A program made the position numbers and the translations under genes. Below the pieces are notes generated by a model. The model worked only from the letters and a program-made list of their open reading frames with translations, did no database searches and was not told the origin of the DNA. 64,000 nucleotides of DNA from Legionella_C sp048541585. GTDB taxonomy: Bacteria; Pseudomonadota; Gammaproteobacteria; Legionellales; Legionellaceae. Shown here piece after piece: positions 44,182 through 54,790 of this stretch (positions are counted from its first letter, which is position 1; each line of letters begins with the position of its first letter). The stretch is taken from positions 3,162,001 through 3,226,000 of the forward strand of contig NZ_CP183303.1 of assembly GCF_048541585.1 (NCBI RefSeq), in the 5' to 3' direction.

Positions 44182-44536
44182 GATCTGCAGCAGGCGGATT
44201 TACATCATCTATAAGCTTACTTAATCGGCGGCCATATTCTAACGATTCATCATAAACAAAATGTAATTGCGGTACCGTACGCAAATTGATTGTACGTGCG
44301 AGGGCTGTTCTTAAGTAACTAGCAGCAGTATTTAGAATTTGGGCGGTTTGCTCTACATCACTATTTAATACAGTAAAGTAAACCTTCGCATGCCCTAAAT
44401 CAGCAGAGACCTTTACTGCTGAAATAGTAACAAAAGCAGGCATACGAGGATCTTTGATTTCTTGTTGAATAATCTGAGATAATTTACGCTGGATCATTTC
44501 TGCTATACGATCTGTGCGTTTAAAGTTGTTACTCAT
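44168..44536 (-). CDS. rbfA: Ribosome-binding factor A
   Basis: 122 residues. KH-like fold; motif RTDRIAEMIQRKLSQIIQQEIKDPR then VSADLGHAKVYFTVL and LRTVPQLHFVYDESLEYG (motif LHFVYDES). It aids 16S rRNA maturation of the 30S subunit. It overlaps both infB (ATGA type, 4 bp) and truB. Confidence 0.96.
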   Translation of the reverse strand: MSNNFKRTDRIAEMIQRKLSQIIQQEIKDPRMPAFVTISAVKVSADLGHAKVYFTVLNSDVEQTAQILNTAASYLRTALARTINLRTVPQLHFVYDESLEYGRRLSKLIDDVNPPAADHEPE

Positions 44537-47190
44537 AAATCTCGCTTAATTTCTACAGTCTCAAATACTTCAATTAAATCACCAGCTTTAACGTCGTTAT
44601 AGTTTTTAACACCAATACCGCACTCAAAGCCTTGACGAACTTCTACAACGTCATCTTTAAAGCGTCTTAATGATTCTAATGTTCCCTCATAAATAACTAC
44701 GTTATTACGTAATACTCTTATAGGATTATTACGCTTTATGGTTCCTTCAATTACCATACAGCCTGCAATTGCACCTAATTTAGGCGAGCGGAAAACATCA
44801 CGTACTTCAGCAATACCAATAATTTCCTCTTTAAATTGCGGCGCTAACATGCCAGATAAGGCACTTTTTACTTGATCCACAATATCGTAAATAACACTGT
44901 AGTAGTGCAATGAAACAGACTCTTGTTCCGCAAGTCGCTTAGCTCCGCTATCAGCACGAACGTTAAAACCTATTAATATGGCATTCGATGCAATAGCAAG
45001 GTGAACATCTGATTCGGTAATACCACCGACGCCATTAGCAACAATCTGGACTTTCACTTCATCTGTTGATAATTTAACTAAGGCATCCGAAATAGCTTCC
45101 AGTGATCCCTGTACATCAGCCTTAAGGACAATGCCAAGTACCTTGGTTTCAGCCATAGCCATGTTTTCAAAAATACCTTCAATACTAGACTTCTGCCGAC
45201 GAGCCAATTTCACATCACGGAATTTACCTTGTCTAAATAGAGCAACTTCTCGGGCTTTCTTTTCATCAGCCACAACAACTGCTTCATCACCCGCATGAGG
45301 AATAGCCGATAGACCTAGAACTTCTACAGGAATTGAAGGACCTGCACTGTCTATTTGTGAACCATTATCACTAACAAGTGCTTTAACACGACCATATTGA
45401 AAACCTGCTAGTAATATATCACCTTTATGCAATGTACCATTTTGTACTAATATCGTAGCAACTGGTCCACGACCTTTATCAAGTCTAGATTCAATCACCA
45501 CTCCTCGCGCTGCACCATCTGTATGCGCTTTTAACTCTAATACTTCTGCTTGTAATAATATTGAATCAAGAAGTTCATCTACGCCCATACCAGATTTAGC
45601 AGAGATATTTACAAACATAGTATCGCCGCCCCACGACTCAGGAATAACCTCATAATTAGACAGCTCATTCATAACTCGTTCTGGATCGACGTCAGGCTTA
45701 TCCATTTTATTTATAGCAACAATCATGGGAACTTTGGCAGCTTTAGCATGTTGTACTGCTTCAATGGTTTGTGGCTTGACACCGTCATCACCAGCAACAA
45801 TTAAAATAACAATATCAGTGGCCTGCGCTCCTCGGGCTCGCATAGCGGTAAAAGCCGCATGGCCTGGGGTATCTAAAAAGGTAATATTTCCTTTAGGAGT
45901 ACTGACATGATAGGCACCAATGTGTTGTGTAATTCCACCTGCCTCACCCGCTGCTACTCTGGTACGACGGATATAATCAAGCAGTGAAGTTTTACCATGG
46001 TCAACATGGCCCATAATAGTAACTACAGGAGCACGTCCTTCTTGGTTACTTCCTTGCATTAAAGTATTGCCTAAGTCTTGTTCAATAGCATCTTCTTTTA
46101 GTATTTTTGGCCTATGACCCATTTCTTCAACCACAATAACCGCTGTATCCTGATCAATTACTTGGTTAATAGTCGCCATGGCCCCAAGACCCATCATTAC
46201 TTTTATGACCTCTGCCGCTTTAACAGACATTCGTTTAGCCAGCTCAGCTACAGTAATCGTTTCTGGAATAGCAACATCACGAATGACAGGAGCAGTTGGC
46301 ATGGCAAAACCATGAGTTAATGCTTCTTCTGCTTCACGGTATTTCTCAGATTTCTCATTTCCCTTACGTTTCTTAACCTTGTTTCGCTTAAAGCGAACTT
46401 GCATGTTCTCATCATCATCAACTTGAGGAGGTTGATATTTATTTTTTCTTTTATTACCTTTTTTCTCAGGCTTATCACCTTCTTCAAAATCAAAATTCTT
46501 TTTCTTAGGGCCTTTTTCTATATCAGTTTTTGTATTAGTAAGCTCGGGGTCTTTTACAAACAATTTAATACTTAAATCATCTTCAGTCTCTGATTCCTCT
46601 GCTAGATTTACTTGATTCTCTTGCGTAGGTACTTGCTCGTTAGCTAACGGTTGTTCTTCATTAGCTAAATCAACAGCTGCTTCAGCTGCTTCATTTGTTT
46701 CAGCTGCTTCAACTTCGGTATTGTCTTCTGCCACTGTATTAGAAGCCGAGGTAGTTTCTACTGCATCTTCTATTACCTCATCTCCAATAGCAGGAGATGT
46801 GGTTAAATTACTCTCTGATAATACTGACTCAGCAGACTGCTCTTGGTGTATATTTTCATCAATTATAGGCTCTTGTGATGAAGCCTGCTCTTGTAAACTA
46901 GAGCGTTTTACATACGTTTTCTTTTTTCGGAATTCGACATTTACTGTTTTAGATTTATGGATATCATTACCTACCGGTATCTGTTTTATACTTTTGCGTT
47001 GCAAGGTGAAGCGCTCAGGTGTATGTTTACCACTGCTTTTTAAATAATTTAGCAAGATTCGCTTTTGATCTTCATTTACTGTTTGTACATCATCAGTAAA
47101 TGATAAACCCGCTTCCTGCAACTGGTTCAATAAACGCTCAACTGGAATACCCACGACTTGAGCCAATTGTTTAACCGTTACATCCGCCAT
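44533..47190 (-). CDS. infB: Translation initiation factor IF-2
   Basis: 885 residues. IF2_N domain at the start (ADVTVKQLAQVVGIPVERLL), then an acidic Glu/Ala/Asn-rich linker (about 100-210), a basic lysine-rich stretch, a second IF2_N (TVAELAKRMSVKAAEVIKV), the G domain (VTIMGHVDHGKTSLLDY, G3 FLDTPGHAAF, G4 NKMDKPD) and the C-terminal fMet-tRNA-binding domains. It places the initiator tRNA, whose gene is at 49697, on the 30S subunit. Length is normal. Confidence 0.97.
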   Translation of the reverse strand: MADVTVKQLAQVVGIPVERLLNQLQEAGLSFTDDVQTVNEDQKRILLNYLKSSGKHTPERFTLQRKSIKQIPVGNDIHKSKTVNVEFRKKKTYVKRSSLQEQASSQEPIIDENIHQEQSAESVLSESNLTTSPAIGDEVIEDAVETTSASNTVAEDNTEVEAAETNEAAEAAVDLANEEQPLANEQVPTQENQVNLAEESETEDDLSIKLFVKDPELTNTKTDIEKGPKKKNFDFEEGDKPEKKGNKRKNKYQPPQVDDDENMQVRFKRNKVKKRKGNEKSEKYREAEEALTHGFAMPTAPVIRDVAIPETITVAELAKRMSVKAAEVIKVMMGLGAMATINQVIDQDTAVIVVEEMGHRPKILKEDAIEQDLGNTLMQGSNQEGRAPVVTIMGHVDHGKTSLLDYIRRTRVAAGEAGGITQHIGAYHVSTPKGNITFLDTPGHAAFTAMRARGAQATDIVILIVAGDDGVKPQTIEAVQHAKAAKVPMIVAINKMDKPDVDPERVMNELSNYEVIPESWGGDTMFVNISAKSGMGVDELLDSILLQAEVLELKAHTDGAARGVVIESRLDKGRGPVATILVQNGTLHKGDILLAGFQYGRVKALVSDNGSQIDSAGPSIPVEVLGLSAIPHAGDEAVVVADEKKAREVALFRQGKFRDVKLARRQKSSIEGIFENMAMAETKVLGIVLKADVQGSLEAISDALVKLSTDEVKVQIVANGVGGITESDVHLAIASNAILIGFNVRADSGAKRLAEQESVSLHYYSVIYDIVDQVKSALSGMLAPQFKEEIIGIAEVRDVFRSPKLGAIAGCMVIEGTIKRNNPIRVLRNNVVIYEGTLESLRRFKDDVVEVRQGFECGIGVKNYNDVKAGDLIEVFETVEIKRDL

Positions 47191-47473
47191 ATCTATGATC
47201 CTCTTTCAGCAATTATTTCATCGCTTGTGTTCATGCTTTTTACTTGCTATTTCTCAAAATTAAGTTGTAAATAACAAGCTTAAAAAAACTTCAAGATAGT
47301 TAATTTAAAATTTAAAGATAAAATCCTCAATTTATGTATTGTAATTTAATTTTAAGTTTTAATTGTAAAAAATTTGCCTTTTTAAAATTTATTACTAATA
47401 TCTTCCAGCTTAAGATTTTTTTACATTTCGCTACAAAAAGGCGTTTACTGCCGGAATGATATTAGTATATTTA
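47191..47473. other. Long spacer infB-nusA
   Basis: 283 bp of AT-rich DNA with no credible ORF in an otherwise compact operon. T-rich runs (TTTTTTT near 47415) lie on the plus strand. No strong hairpin was found by eye. It might hold an internal infB promoter. Confidence 0.3.
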
Positions 47474-48946
47474 TTAAAGGAACCAAGGCTCCCGAGCTTT
47501 CATAATTAATGCACCTGCTTTTTCTTCTGTCATTTCAGGAATATCTAATAACTCATCTACAGAGAGCTCGGCTAATTCTTCAACCGTCTTAATTCCTTTA
47601 GCTGATAAACTAGCTGCAATCGCTTCTGACATTCCCTCTAGAGTTAATAAGTCACCAGCTGATGCATCTGTTTCGTTTTCGGTGAGTGCCTGTGTTAATA
47701 GCATGTCATTAGCACGATTTCTTAATTCTTCTACAATTTCTTCATCAAACTCTTCTATAGCTAAAAGTTCTTCTTTAGGAACATAAGCAACTTCCTCAAG
47801 TGAAGAAAAACCATTAGCAACTAATAGCATAGCTAATTCTTCGTCAATATCTAGTGAAGATATAAATAAGTTCACAGTTTTTGAGGTTTCCTCTTGAGTT
47901 TTATTATTAAAATCCTCAACTGTCATTACATTAAGTGTCCAACCAGTAAGTTGACTTGCTAGTCTTACATTTTGCCCATTACGTCCAATCGCTTGCGATA
48001 ATTGTTCTTTTTGTACTGCTAAATCCATAGTATGGGTATCTTCATCTACTACAATAGATGAAATTTCTGCAGGTGCCATGGCGTTAATAACTAATTGAGC
48101 AGGATTATCATCCCATAAGACAATATCAACACGCTCTCCGCCTAGCTCACTTGACACAGCTTGCACGCGAGCACCTCTCATGCCTACACAAGCGCCTACC
48201 GGATCGATACGTCCGTCATTAGTCTTAACAGCAATTTTCGCGCGCACGCCAGGCTCTCGTGCAGCAGCTTTAACTTCAATAATATTTTCCCCAATTTCTG
48301 GGACTTCAATTCTAAATAACTCAACTAGCATTTCATTACGAACTCGGCTGACATAGAGCTGTGGTCCTCTAGCCTGAGGAGTAATATCGTATAAATAAGC
48401 ACGTACTCTATCATTAGTCCTAAACATTTCATTAGGAAGCATTTCTTGACGGGGTAAAAACGCCTCAGCCTTACCACCTAAATCGATAATAATGTTATCA
48501 CGAGTGACTTTTTTCACTGTACCGTAAATCAATTGGCCTAATTTACTTTTGAATTGATCAACAACCTGTTGCCTTTCGGCTTCGCGTACTTTTTGGGTAA
48601 TAACTTGCCGTGCTGTCTGAGCAGCAATTCTACCAAATTCAATAGACGGCATTGGTTCTTCAATTACATCACCTACCTGAATAGATGGTGAACGCTCTTT
48701 AGCCGCACTTAAGGAAAGTTGACTATCAGCAGACTCAAATTCATCATCTGGCACAACTTCCCAATAACGAAATGTTTCATAATCGCCAGTGCGTGAATCT
48801 AATTTAACTCGAACGCCAATATCAGCTACTGATAACTTACGAGTCGCTGACTCTAACGCAGCCTGAATAGCTTGCAATACTACCTCTTTGCTCACCCCTT
48901 TTTCGTTGGACAATGCCTCAGCAATTAATAGCACTTCTTTACTCAT
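47474..48946 (-). CDS. nusA: Transcription termination/antitermination factor NusA
   Basis: About 490 residues starting MSKEVLLIAEALSNEKG at the ATG at 48946, which has a GAGG ribosome-binding site; the frame extends to a GTG at 48958. Domains in order: RNAP-binding N-terminal domain, S1 (GQLIYGTVKKVTRDNIIIDLG), two KH domains (VGACVGMRGARVQAV, LSQAIGRNGQNVRLA) and two acidic C-terminal repeats (ELAMLLVANGFSSLEEVAYV, MSEAIAASLSAKGIKTVEEL), as in gammaproteobacteria. It binds RNAP and affects pausing and rRNA antitermination. Confidence 0.97.
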   Translation of the reverse strand: MSKEVLLIAEALSNEKGVSKEVVLQAIQAALESATRKLSVADIGVRVKLDSRTGDYETFRYWEVVPDDEFESADSQLSLSAAKERSPSIQVGDVIEEPMPSIEFGRIAAQTARQVITQKVREAERQQVVDQFKSKLGQLIYGTVKKVTRDNIIIDLGGKAEAFLPRQEMLPNEMFRTNDRVRAYLYDITPQARGPQLYVSRVRNEMLVELFRIEVPEIGENIIEVKAAAREPGVRAKIAVKTNDGRIDPVGACVGMRGARVQAVSSELGGERVDIVLWDDNPAQLVINAMAPAEISSIVVDEDTHTMDLAVQKEQLSQAIGRNGQNVRLASQLTGWTLNVMTVEDFNNKTQEETSKTVNLFISSLDIDEELAMLLVANGFSSLEEVAYVPKEELLAIEEFDEEIVEELRNRANDMLLTQALTENETDASAGDLLTLEGMSEAIAASLSAKGIKTVEELAELSVDELLDIPEMTEEKAGALIMKAREPWFL

Positions 48947-48954
48947 TCTTGGCC

Positions 48955-49401
48955 TCACTCGCCTATCAAATTTGCTTTTACAATCTGGGAAAACTGCACT
49001 TCATATTGTTCATCGTCTACCCTTAACGTAAATGAATCATCACTTACAGATTGGATAATTCCTTTAATATTACGAGTACCTTTAATAGGTTTATGGAGCT
49101 TTAGCTTCACACCTTGACCTAAGTACAGTTGGTAATGTTCTCTATCGAATAAAGGGCGTGGAATACCAGGCGATGAAATTTCTAAGCTGTAGTGTCCTTG
49201 AATTGGATCTTCAACATCTAAAAGTGCACTTACCTGTTTACTTACTCGTTCACAATCATCTATATTAACGCCATTTTCTTTATCAATATAGATCCTTAAT
49301 AAGGAATATTTGCCCTGGGATAAATATTCACAGCCCCATAGTATATAGCCTAACTGCTCTACTACAGGCTCTATTAGTGCTTGAATATCCTTTCTAATCA
49401 T
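48955..49401 (-). CDS. rimP: Ribosome maturation factor RimP
   Basis: 148 residues. Motifs: EPVVEQLGYILWGCEY, LLRIYIDKENGVNIDDCERVSKQVSALLD (core IYIDKENGV) and LEISSPGIPRPLFDREHY. It acts in 30S subunit assembly. The stop at 48955 lies nine bases before the nusA start; conserved rimP-nusA order. Confidence 0.96.
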   Translation of the reverse strand: MIRKDIQALIEPVVEQLGYILWGCEYLSQGKYSLLRIYIDKENGVNIDDCERVSKQVSALLDVEDPIQGHYSLEISSPGIPRPLFDREHYQLYLGQGVKLKLHKPIKGTRNIKGIIQSVSDDSFTLRVDDEQYEVQFSQIVKANLIGE

Positions 49402-49664
49402 AGCGTACTCAATCTAAAATATTTTGAATTAATTATCTTAAGGCTAATTTACCTAAGTATTAGTAAGTAAATTATATACCTTTAAAGCTTTAGTTTGATA
49501 ATATAGCAAACTTTTCTCTATAGACGACTAAAAAATATACAATATTAAATAATTCAATATGAATAGTTATTCTGCTTGAATACTAATAATTTGGTAAGGT
49601 TCACACCAAAATTCAGAGAAATGACCCATTAGCTAATTATCGTTTTAGATCAAACCTATACATA

Positions 49665-49686
49665 ATAAAAAACCCCATAAATGGGG
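49665..49686 (-). terminator. Intrinsic terminator after tRNA-fMet
   Basis: CCCCAT (49673-49678) pairs with ATGGGG (49681-49686), followed on the minus strand by six Ts (49667-49672). It lies about 10 nt past the tRNA 3' end and separates the tRNA from rimP. Confidence 0.88.
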
Positions 49687-49696
49687 CCTTTAATAG

Positions 49697-49773
<77 letters not shown>

Positions 49774-49837
49774 TCAACTGAGGCAATTATAAGCACGCCT
49801 CCAGAATATAGCAAGTCTTTTTTACAATTTCCTAAAT

Positions 49838-51280
49838 CTAGCTAGTAAACGCGTTTACACAGGCATCAATTAGGCCTGAGGGAAATAACCCTAGAAATAG
49901 CAAGGATAAGCAATTTAGCGAATAAATTAAATTCGCAGTCCTTGGTAGAGACACTTCTGAAGCTTCAGCTACTTCATCAAAATACATCACTTTAACAATA
50001 CGAATATAATAGTAAGCGCCTACTACAGCAAAAATTAACCCAATTACTGCCACCCAGGTCATACCTACGTCAATTAAGGCTTTTAAAACTAATAGCTTGG
50101 TAAAAAAGCCGACTGTTGGAGGTACCCCTGCCATTGAAAACATAACGATTAATAACATAAATGCAAGCCAGGGATTGCGTTTATTTAAACCGCGTAAATC
50201 ATTTATCTCTTCAATTTCATAACCATTTCTGGAAAGCAAAACTATAAAACCAAAAGCAGCTATCGTCATTAAAGAATAAACAAGAATATAATAAGTCGCT
50301 GCAGCATAACCTGCAGCACTACCAGCTAGAATACCAAATAAAGTATAACCTACGTGTGCAATAGCTGAATAAGCAAGAAGACGTTTAAAATTGGTTTGGC
50401 TTACAGCAATAAAATTACCTACTGCTGTAGATAATAAAGCCATAACTAAAATAATCTGCTGCCATTGGGGCGTAATATTTACTAAACCAATAGTTAATAT
50501 TCGTAAAGCCATACCAAGAGCTGCGATTTTAGGAGCAGAACTAATAAATAAAGTGACTGAAGATGGTGCACCTTGATAGACATCTGGAGCCCACATGTGA
50601 AAAGGTACCGCTGCAAGCTTAAAACCAACACCAGCTATAATAAATACTAAAGCAAAAGATATCAGCATATTTTGCTGATTCCAATTTACGGCAATAGTGT
50701 TAGAAATATCTAATAAGTCTAACTTTCCTGTAGCACCATATAATAGGGAGAAACCATAAAGTAGCATCCCAGAGGCAATCGCACCCATGATAAAATACTT
50801 AAGAGCAGCCTCAGCAGCATCACTATTTGTTCTCCTTATAGCAGTCATTGCATAAAGTGGCAGTGACAATAATTCTAAACCGAGATAAATAGTTAGTAGT
50901 GAATGAGCAGAAACGAGAACCATCATTCCTAATGTAGAAAATAAGCCCAAAATGTAATAATCACCTGAGGGCATTTGTCGCTCATCAATATAAGTACTTG
51001 AGTAAACAAAACAAATAAATGTACTAATAGCAATAAAAATTTTCATTAACTGGGCAATGTCATCACTAATGAATAGTCCATTTAAAATGAGCACTTTAAA
51101 ATTGCCAATTAACATAAGACTCGTAAAAGCAGCTAAGGCAAGGCCAATTAAGGCTATCGCTAGCGTTATATTTTTATAACGATGCCTGAAAAATAAATCA
51201 GCTAAAAGAGCAATAGAAGCAGTCACTAAAATAATTATTTCAGGAAAAGCAAAATTAAGGTTATCTAGTAGTGGCGTCAT
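49838..51280 (-). CDS. nuoN: NADH-quinone oxidoreductase subunit N
   Basis: 480 residues, 13-14 transmembrane helices, antiporter-like subunit of complex I. Characteristic segments GLELLSLPLYAMTAIRR (conserved Glu in TM5), FKLAAVPFHMWAPDVYQGAP and LLAYSAIAHVGYTLFG (Lys in KRLLAYS) are present. Last gene of the nuo operon; it follows nuoM by 12 bp. Confidence 0.97.
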   Translation of the reverse strand: MTPLLDNLNFAFPEIIILVTASIALLADLFFRHRYKNITLAIALIGLALAAFTSLMLIGNFKVLILNGLFISDDIAQLMKIFIAISTFICFVYSSTYIDERQMPSGDYYILGLFSTLGMMVLVSAHSLLTIYLGLELLSLPLYAMTAIRRTNSDAAEAALKYFIMGAIASGMLLYGFSLLYGATGKLDLLDISNTIAVNWNQQNMLISFALVFIIAGVGFKLAAVPFHMWAPDVYQGAPSSVTLFISSAPKIAALGMALRILTIGLVNITPQWQQIILVMALLSTAVGNFIAVSQTNFKRLLAYSAIAHVGYTLFGILAGSAAGYAAATYYILVYSLMTIAAFGFIVLLSRNGYEIEEINDLRGLNKRNPWLAFMLLIVMFSMAGVPPTVGFFTKLLVLKALIDVGMTWVAVIGLIFAVVGAYYYIRIVKVMYFDEVAEASEVSLPRTANLIYSLNCLSLLFLGLFPSGLIDACVNAFTS

Positions 51281-51292
51281 GTAATTAACCTA

Positions 51293-52798
51293 TTATAATT
51301 TGGATTTATCAGCTTGAGCTAAAGTGTAGCTAACGGACTGGTGGACATAATTAAGCATTGGTTTTGGATAAATACCCATGGCTAAGACCATTAAGGCTAA
51401 TAAAATATAAGCACTTAATTCAAAACCAGAAATATCTTTAAGAGCGGCAACTTTTTCATTAGCTACTCTGCCGAATATTACTCTTTTATACATCCATAAC
51501 GTATAAGCGGCACCAAGAATTAAGGTAGTTGCTGCCCAAAAAGCGATCCAAAAGTTAGCCTTAATACTTCCAAGTATAATCATAAACTCACCAACAAAGC
51601 CCGATGTGCCAGGAAGACCGGCATTAGCCATCGCAAATAACATAAAAAATGAAGCGAAAATTGGCATCGAGTTTATAATTCCGCCGAAATCCTTTAATTG
51701 TCTTGTATGCATTCGATCATAAATATAACCGACGCCAGCAAACATGGCACTTGAGACAAAAGCATGTGAAATCATTACTATGATTGCACCTTCAAGAATT
51801 AATCCAGCATTAGTTACTCCTGAATGTTCTGCAATAGCATAGATTGCAAAGCACCCAAGTGTCACAAATCCCATATGTGAGATAGAAGAGTAAGCAATTA
51901 AGCGCTTCATATCCTGTTGAATGATGGCAACTAATCCAATGTATACAACAGCTATTAAGGATAACGCAATCATCATCGGCGCAAAATAGCGGCAGGCGTC
52001 TGGCACAATGGGAAGCGCAAAACGAATAAAACCATATCCGCCCAATTTAAGCAAAATAGCAGCTAATACAATTGAGCCCCCAGCAGGCGCTTCGGTGTGA
52101 GCATCTGGAAGCCACGTATGTACAGGAAACATAGGAATTTTAATAGCGAAGCCAAGAAAAAAAGCAATAAAAATTAATGCTTGGGCTGTCATAGTTAATT
52201 TAGCAGCATAAAGCAATTCAATTTTAAACGAGCCTGCTTGAAAACCTAGATAGATAAAAGAAGCCAGCATTAAAACTGAACCTAGGAAAGTGTAAAGGAA
52301 AAATTTTATTGCAGCATAAACACGATTATCAGAACCCCAAATACCAATAATCAAATACATAGGAATTAGAGTGGCTTCAAAGAAAATATAGAAAATAATT
52401 GCGTCTGTTGCTGAAAATACGCCAGTTAATAAGCCCTGCATGATTAAAAATGCAGCCATATATTGGCCCACACGATTATGGATGCTATCCCAAGTGGCAA
52501 GGACGACAATTAAGTTAGTGAAAACACTAAGCACAATTAGTAATAAAGATAATCCATCAATGCCTAGACTATAGTTGATTCCCAATGCCGGCATCCAATT
52601 TAATTCTTCTATGTATTGCATACCGGCGATATTTGGATTAAATCCGCTGATTAAGGGAATACAAATAATTAATGATAGCAAGATAGTAAATAATGCTAAA
52701 AAGCGAGAATTATTTGGATTTTTATCATCACCAGTTAGAAATACAAAGATTCCGCCAATAATAGGTAACCAGATTAATAAATTAAGCAAATGATGCAT
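51293..52798 (-). CDS. nuoM: NADH-quinone oxidoreductase subunit M
   Basis: 501 residues, proton-pumping membrane subunit. Motifs: FFEATLIPMYLIIGIWG (conserved Glu), FLGFAIKIPMFPVHTWLPDAHTEAP (core PVHTWLPDAHTEAP) and KRLIAYSSISHMGFV. The open frame extends to 52921 inside nuoL, but the ATG at 52798 has a GAAGG ribosome-binding site and gives the usual start (MHHLLNLLIWLP), so the extra 41 residues are not real. Confidence 0.97.
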   Translation of the reverse strand: MHHLLNLLIWLPIIGGIFVFLTGDDKNPNNSRFLALFTILLSLIICIPLISGFNPNIAGMQYIEELNWMPALGINYSLGIDGLSLLLIVLSVFTNLIVVLATWDSIHNRVGQYMAAFLIMQGLLTGVFSATDAIIFYIFFEATLIPMYLIIGIWGSDNRVYAAIKFFLYTFLGSVLMLASFIYLGFQAGSFKIELLYAAKLTMTAQALIFIAFFLGFAIKIPMFPVHTWLPDAHTEAPAGGSIVLAAILLKLGGYGFIRFALPIVPDACRYFAPMMIALSLIAVVYIGLVAIIQQDMKRLIAYSSISHMGFVTLGCFAIYAIAEHSGVTNAGLILEGAIIVMISHAFVSSAMFAGVGYIYDRMHTRQLKDFGGIINSMPIFASFFMLFAMANAGLPGTSGFVGEFMIILGSIKANFWIAFWAATTLILGAAYTLWMYKRVIFGRVANEKVAALKDISGFELSAYILLALMVLAMGIYPKPMLNYVHQSVSYTLAQADKSKL

Positions 52799-52812
52799 TT
52801 CCACACCTTCTA

Positions 52813-54786
52813 TTAGCCGAGTAATAACCAGCATAAAAAGACAAACAGACCCAAGACCATTACTGTCGCGTAATGATATAGATACCCACTTTGTAGCGCG
52901 CGACCTTTGCCAGCCACCCATCTAACCATACGGCCAGTTCCATTGACAAAAAAGCCATCAATTAAGGTTTGATCACCAGCACGGTAAAATAATCGCCCTA
53001 GCGCCTTAGAACCACGCACAAAAACTCGATCATTGAATGTATCAAATCCATATTTGTTTAGTAATAGTTTATAAACGCTTGAGAATTTTTTGGCTAATAG
53101 TGTCGGAACACTAGGGAAAGCAATATAGCAGAGCCATGCTAAGAAAATTCCAGCCAAAGTTACCCAAAATGTCAGAGTTAATGGAGAGTGAAATGCACTC
53201 ATTAAGGGCGAACTAACTTCGTGTGCAAGTTCAGCTAACACATTATGCTCTGGTAAAATAAATAGTGATTTAGCTAACAAGGAGGGGCTATCAAAAAGCA
53301 TAGGCATATAAAGGATATAACCAATAATAGCAGACGGAATAGCTAAGATAACTAAAGGCACCCAAACAACCGCAGGCGATTCATGTAGATGTGACCATGT
53401 ATGCTCATCCATACGAGGCTGGCCATGAAAAGTCATAAATAAAGCACGAAATGTGTAAAGTGCTGTAACCATTGCACCTAATGCAACGCAAAAATAAGCA
53501 TAACGCGCGCCTGGAACAGTGGCTAATTTAGCCGCTTCGATAATTGTATCCTTAGAATAAAATCCGGCAAAAGGCGGAATAGCACATAAAGCAAGACTGC
53601 CAATAATAAATGTGACATAGGTAATAGGCATTTTGCGCCATAAGCCGCCCATCTTACGCATGTCTTGTTCATGGTGCATGCCAATAATAACTGAACCTGC
53701 ACCTAAAAATAGGAGCGCTTTGAAGCAGGCATGTGTTAATAGGTGAAACATACCTGCATTGTAGGCTGAGGCACCCATGGCAACCATCATATAACCTAGC
53801 TGTGATAAGGTTGAATAGGCTACAACACGCTTAATATCATTCATCACAATTGCAATGATACCGGTAAAAAGCGCACCAGTAGCACCTATAATCAAAACAA
53901 AACTTAATGCTGTATTAGATAACTCAATCATGGGTGATATGCGTGCGACCATAAATACGCCAGCAGTCACCATGGTTGCAGCATGGATAAGAGCTGAAAT
54001 AGGCGTAGGGCCTTCCATAGACTCTGGCAGCCAAACATGTAAAGGAACTTGAGCTGACTTGCCCATAGCGCCGATAAAGAGCAATATGCAGATTACAGTA
54101 ATTACCGACCAATTATAACCATTGAAAAGCTGAATAGATTGACTAGCTAAAAAATTAGAACTTCTGAAAACAGTTTCATAATCAAGGCTACCAGTATAGG
54201 CAAGAATTAGCCCAATCCCTAATATAAAGCCAAAATCGCCTACACGGTTGACTAAAAATGCTTTTAAACTACCTTCTATGGCTGACTCTTTAGTATACCA
54301 AAAACCGATAAGCAGGTAAGAAACTAACCCTACTCCTTCCCAACCAAAGAACAATTGCAGAAAATTATTTGCAGTAACCAACATTAACATCATAAATGTA
54401 AAAAGCGAGATGTAGCTAAAAAAGCGCTGATAACCATCATCATCAGCCATATAACCAATACTATAGATATGAACAAGTAATGATACGAAAGTAACAATAA
54501 TCAGCATGACTGAAGTCAAGGGATCAATAAGAAAACCAATATAAAAGGTATAGGGGAAAAAGTTTCCTCCACTAGCCCAAGTATATAAATTAACATTTAA
54601 ATCATCCGCTCTACCTGTAAAAATAGCTGTAGCCACTATAATAGATAAAACAAAGGAAATAGTAACGCCTGCAATGGTAACCGTATGTGCACCAGCACGG
54701 CCAATTTGCTTACGAAAAAAGCCAGCCACAATCGAGCCAATAAGCGGGGCAAGAACAAGTAAGAGACATAGCTGTTGAATATGCAC
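52813..54786 (-). CDS. nuoL: NADH-quinone oxidoreductase subunit L
   Basis: 657 residues, the largest proton-pumping membrane subunit, with a long C-terminal lateral helix. Motifs: FFGWEGVGLVSYLLIGFWY, KSAQVPLHVWLPESMEGPTP (core HVWLPESMEGPTP), KRVVAYSTLSQLGYMMVA and HACFKALLFLGAGS. Length is normal. It follows nuoK after 4 bp. Confidence 0.97.
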   Translation of the reverse strand: MHIQQLCLLLVLAPLIGSIVAGFFRKQIGRAGAHTVTIAGVTISFVLSIIVATAIFTGRADDLNVNLYTWASGGNFFPYTFYIGFLIDPLTSVMLIIVTFVSLLVHIYSIGYMADDDGYQRFFSYISLFTFMMLMLVTANNFLQLFFGWEGVGLVSYLLIGFWYTKESAIEGSLKAFLVNRVGDFGFILGIGLILAYTGSLDYETVFRSSNFLASQSIQLFNGYNWSVITVICILLFIGAMGKSAQVPLHVWLPESMEGPTPISALIHAATMVTAGVFMVARISPMIELSNTALSFVLIIGATGALFTGIIAIVMNDIKRVVAYSTLSQLGYMMVAMGASAYNAGMFHLLTHACFKALLFLGAGSVIIGMHHEQDMRKMGGLWRKMPITYVTFIIGSLALCAIPPFAGFYSKDTIIEAAKLATVPGARYAYFCVALGAMVTALYTFRALFMTFHGQPRMDEHTWSHLHESPAVVWVPLVILAIPSAIIGYILYMPMLFDSPSLLAKSLFILPEHNVLAELAHEVSSPLMSAFHSPLTLTFWVTLAGIFLAWLCYIAFPSVPTLLAKKFSSVYKLLLNKYGFDTFNDRVFVRGSKALGRLFYRAGDQTLIDGFFVNGTGRMVRWVAGKGRALQSGYLYHYATVMVLGLFVFLCWLLLG

Positions 54787-54790
54787 GTTA

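Noticed and set aside
52799..52921. N-terminal extension of nuoM.
   Set aside because: It lies inside nuoL, and the ATG at 52798 has a proper ribosome-binding site and the usual NuoM start.
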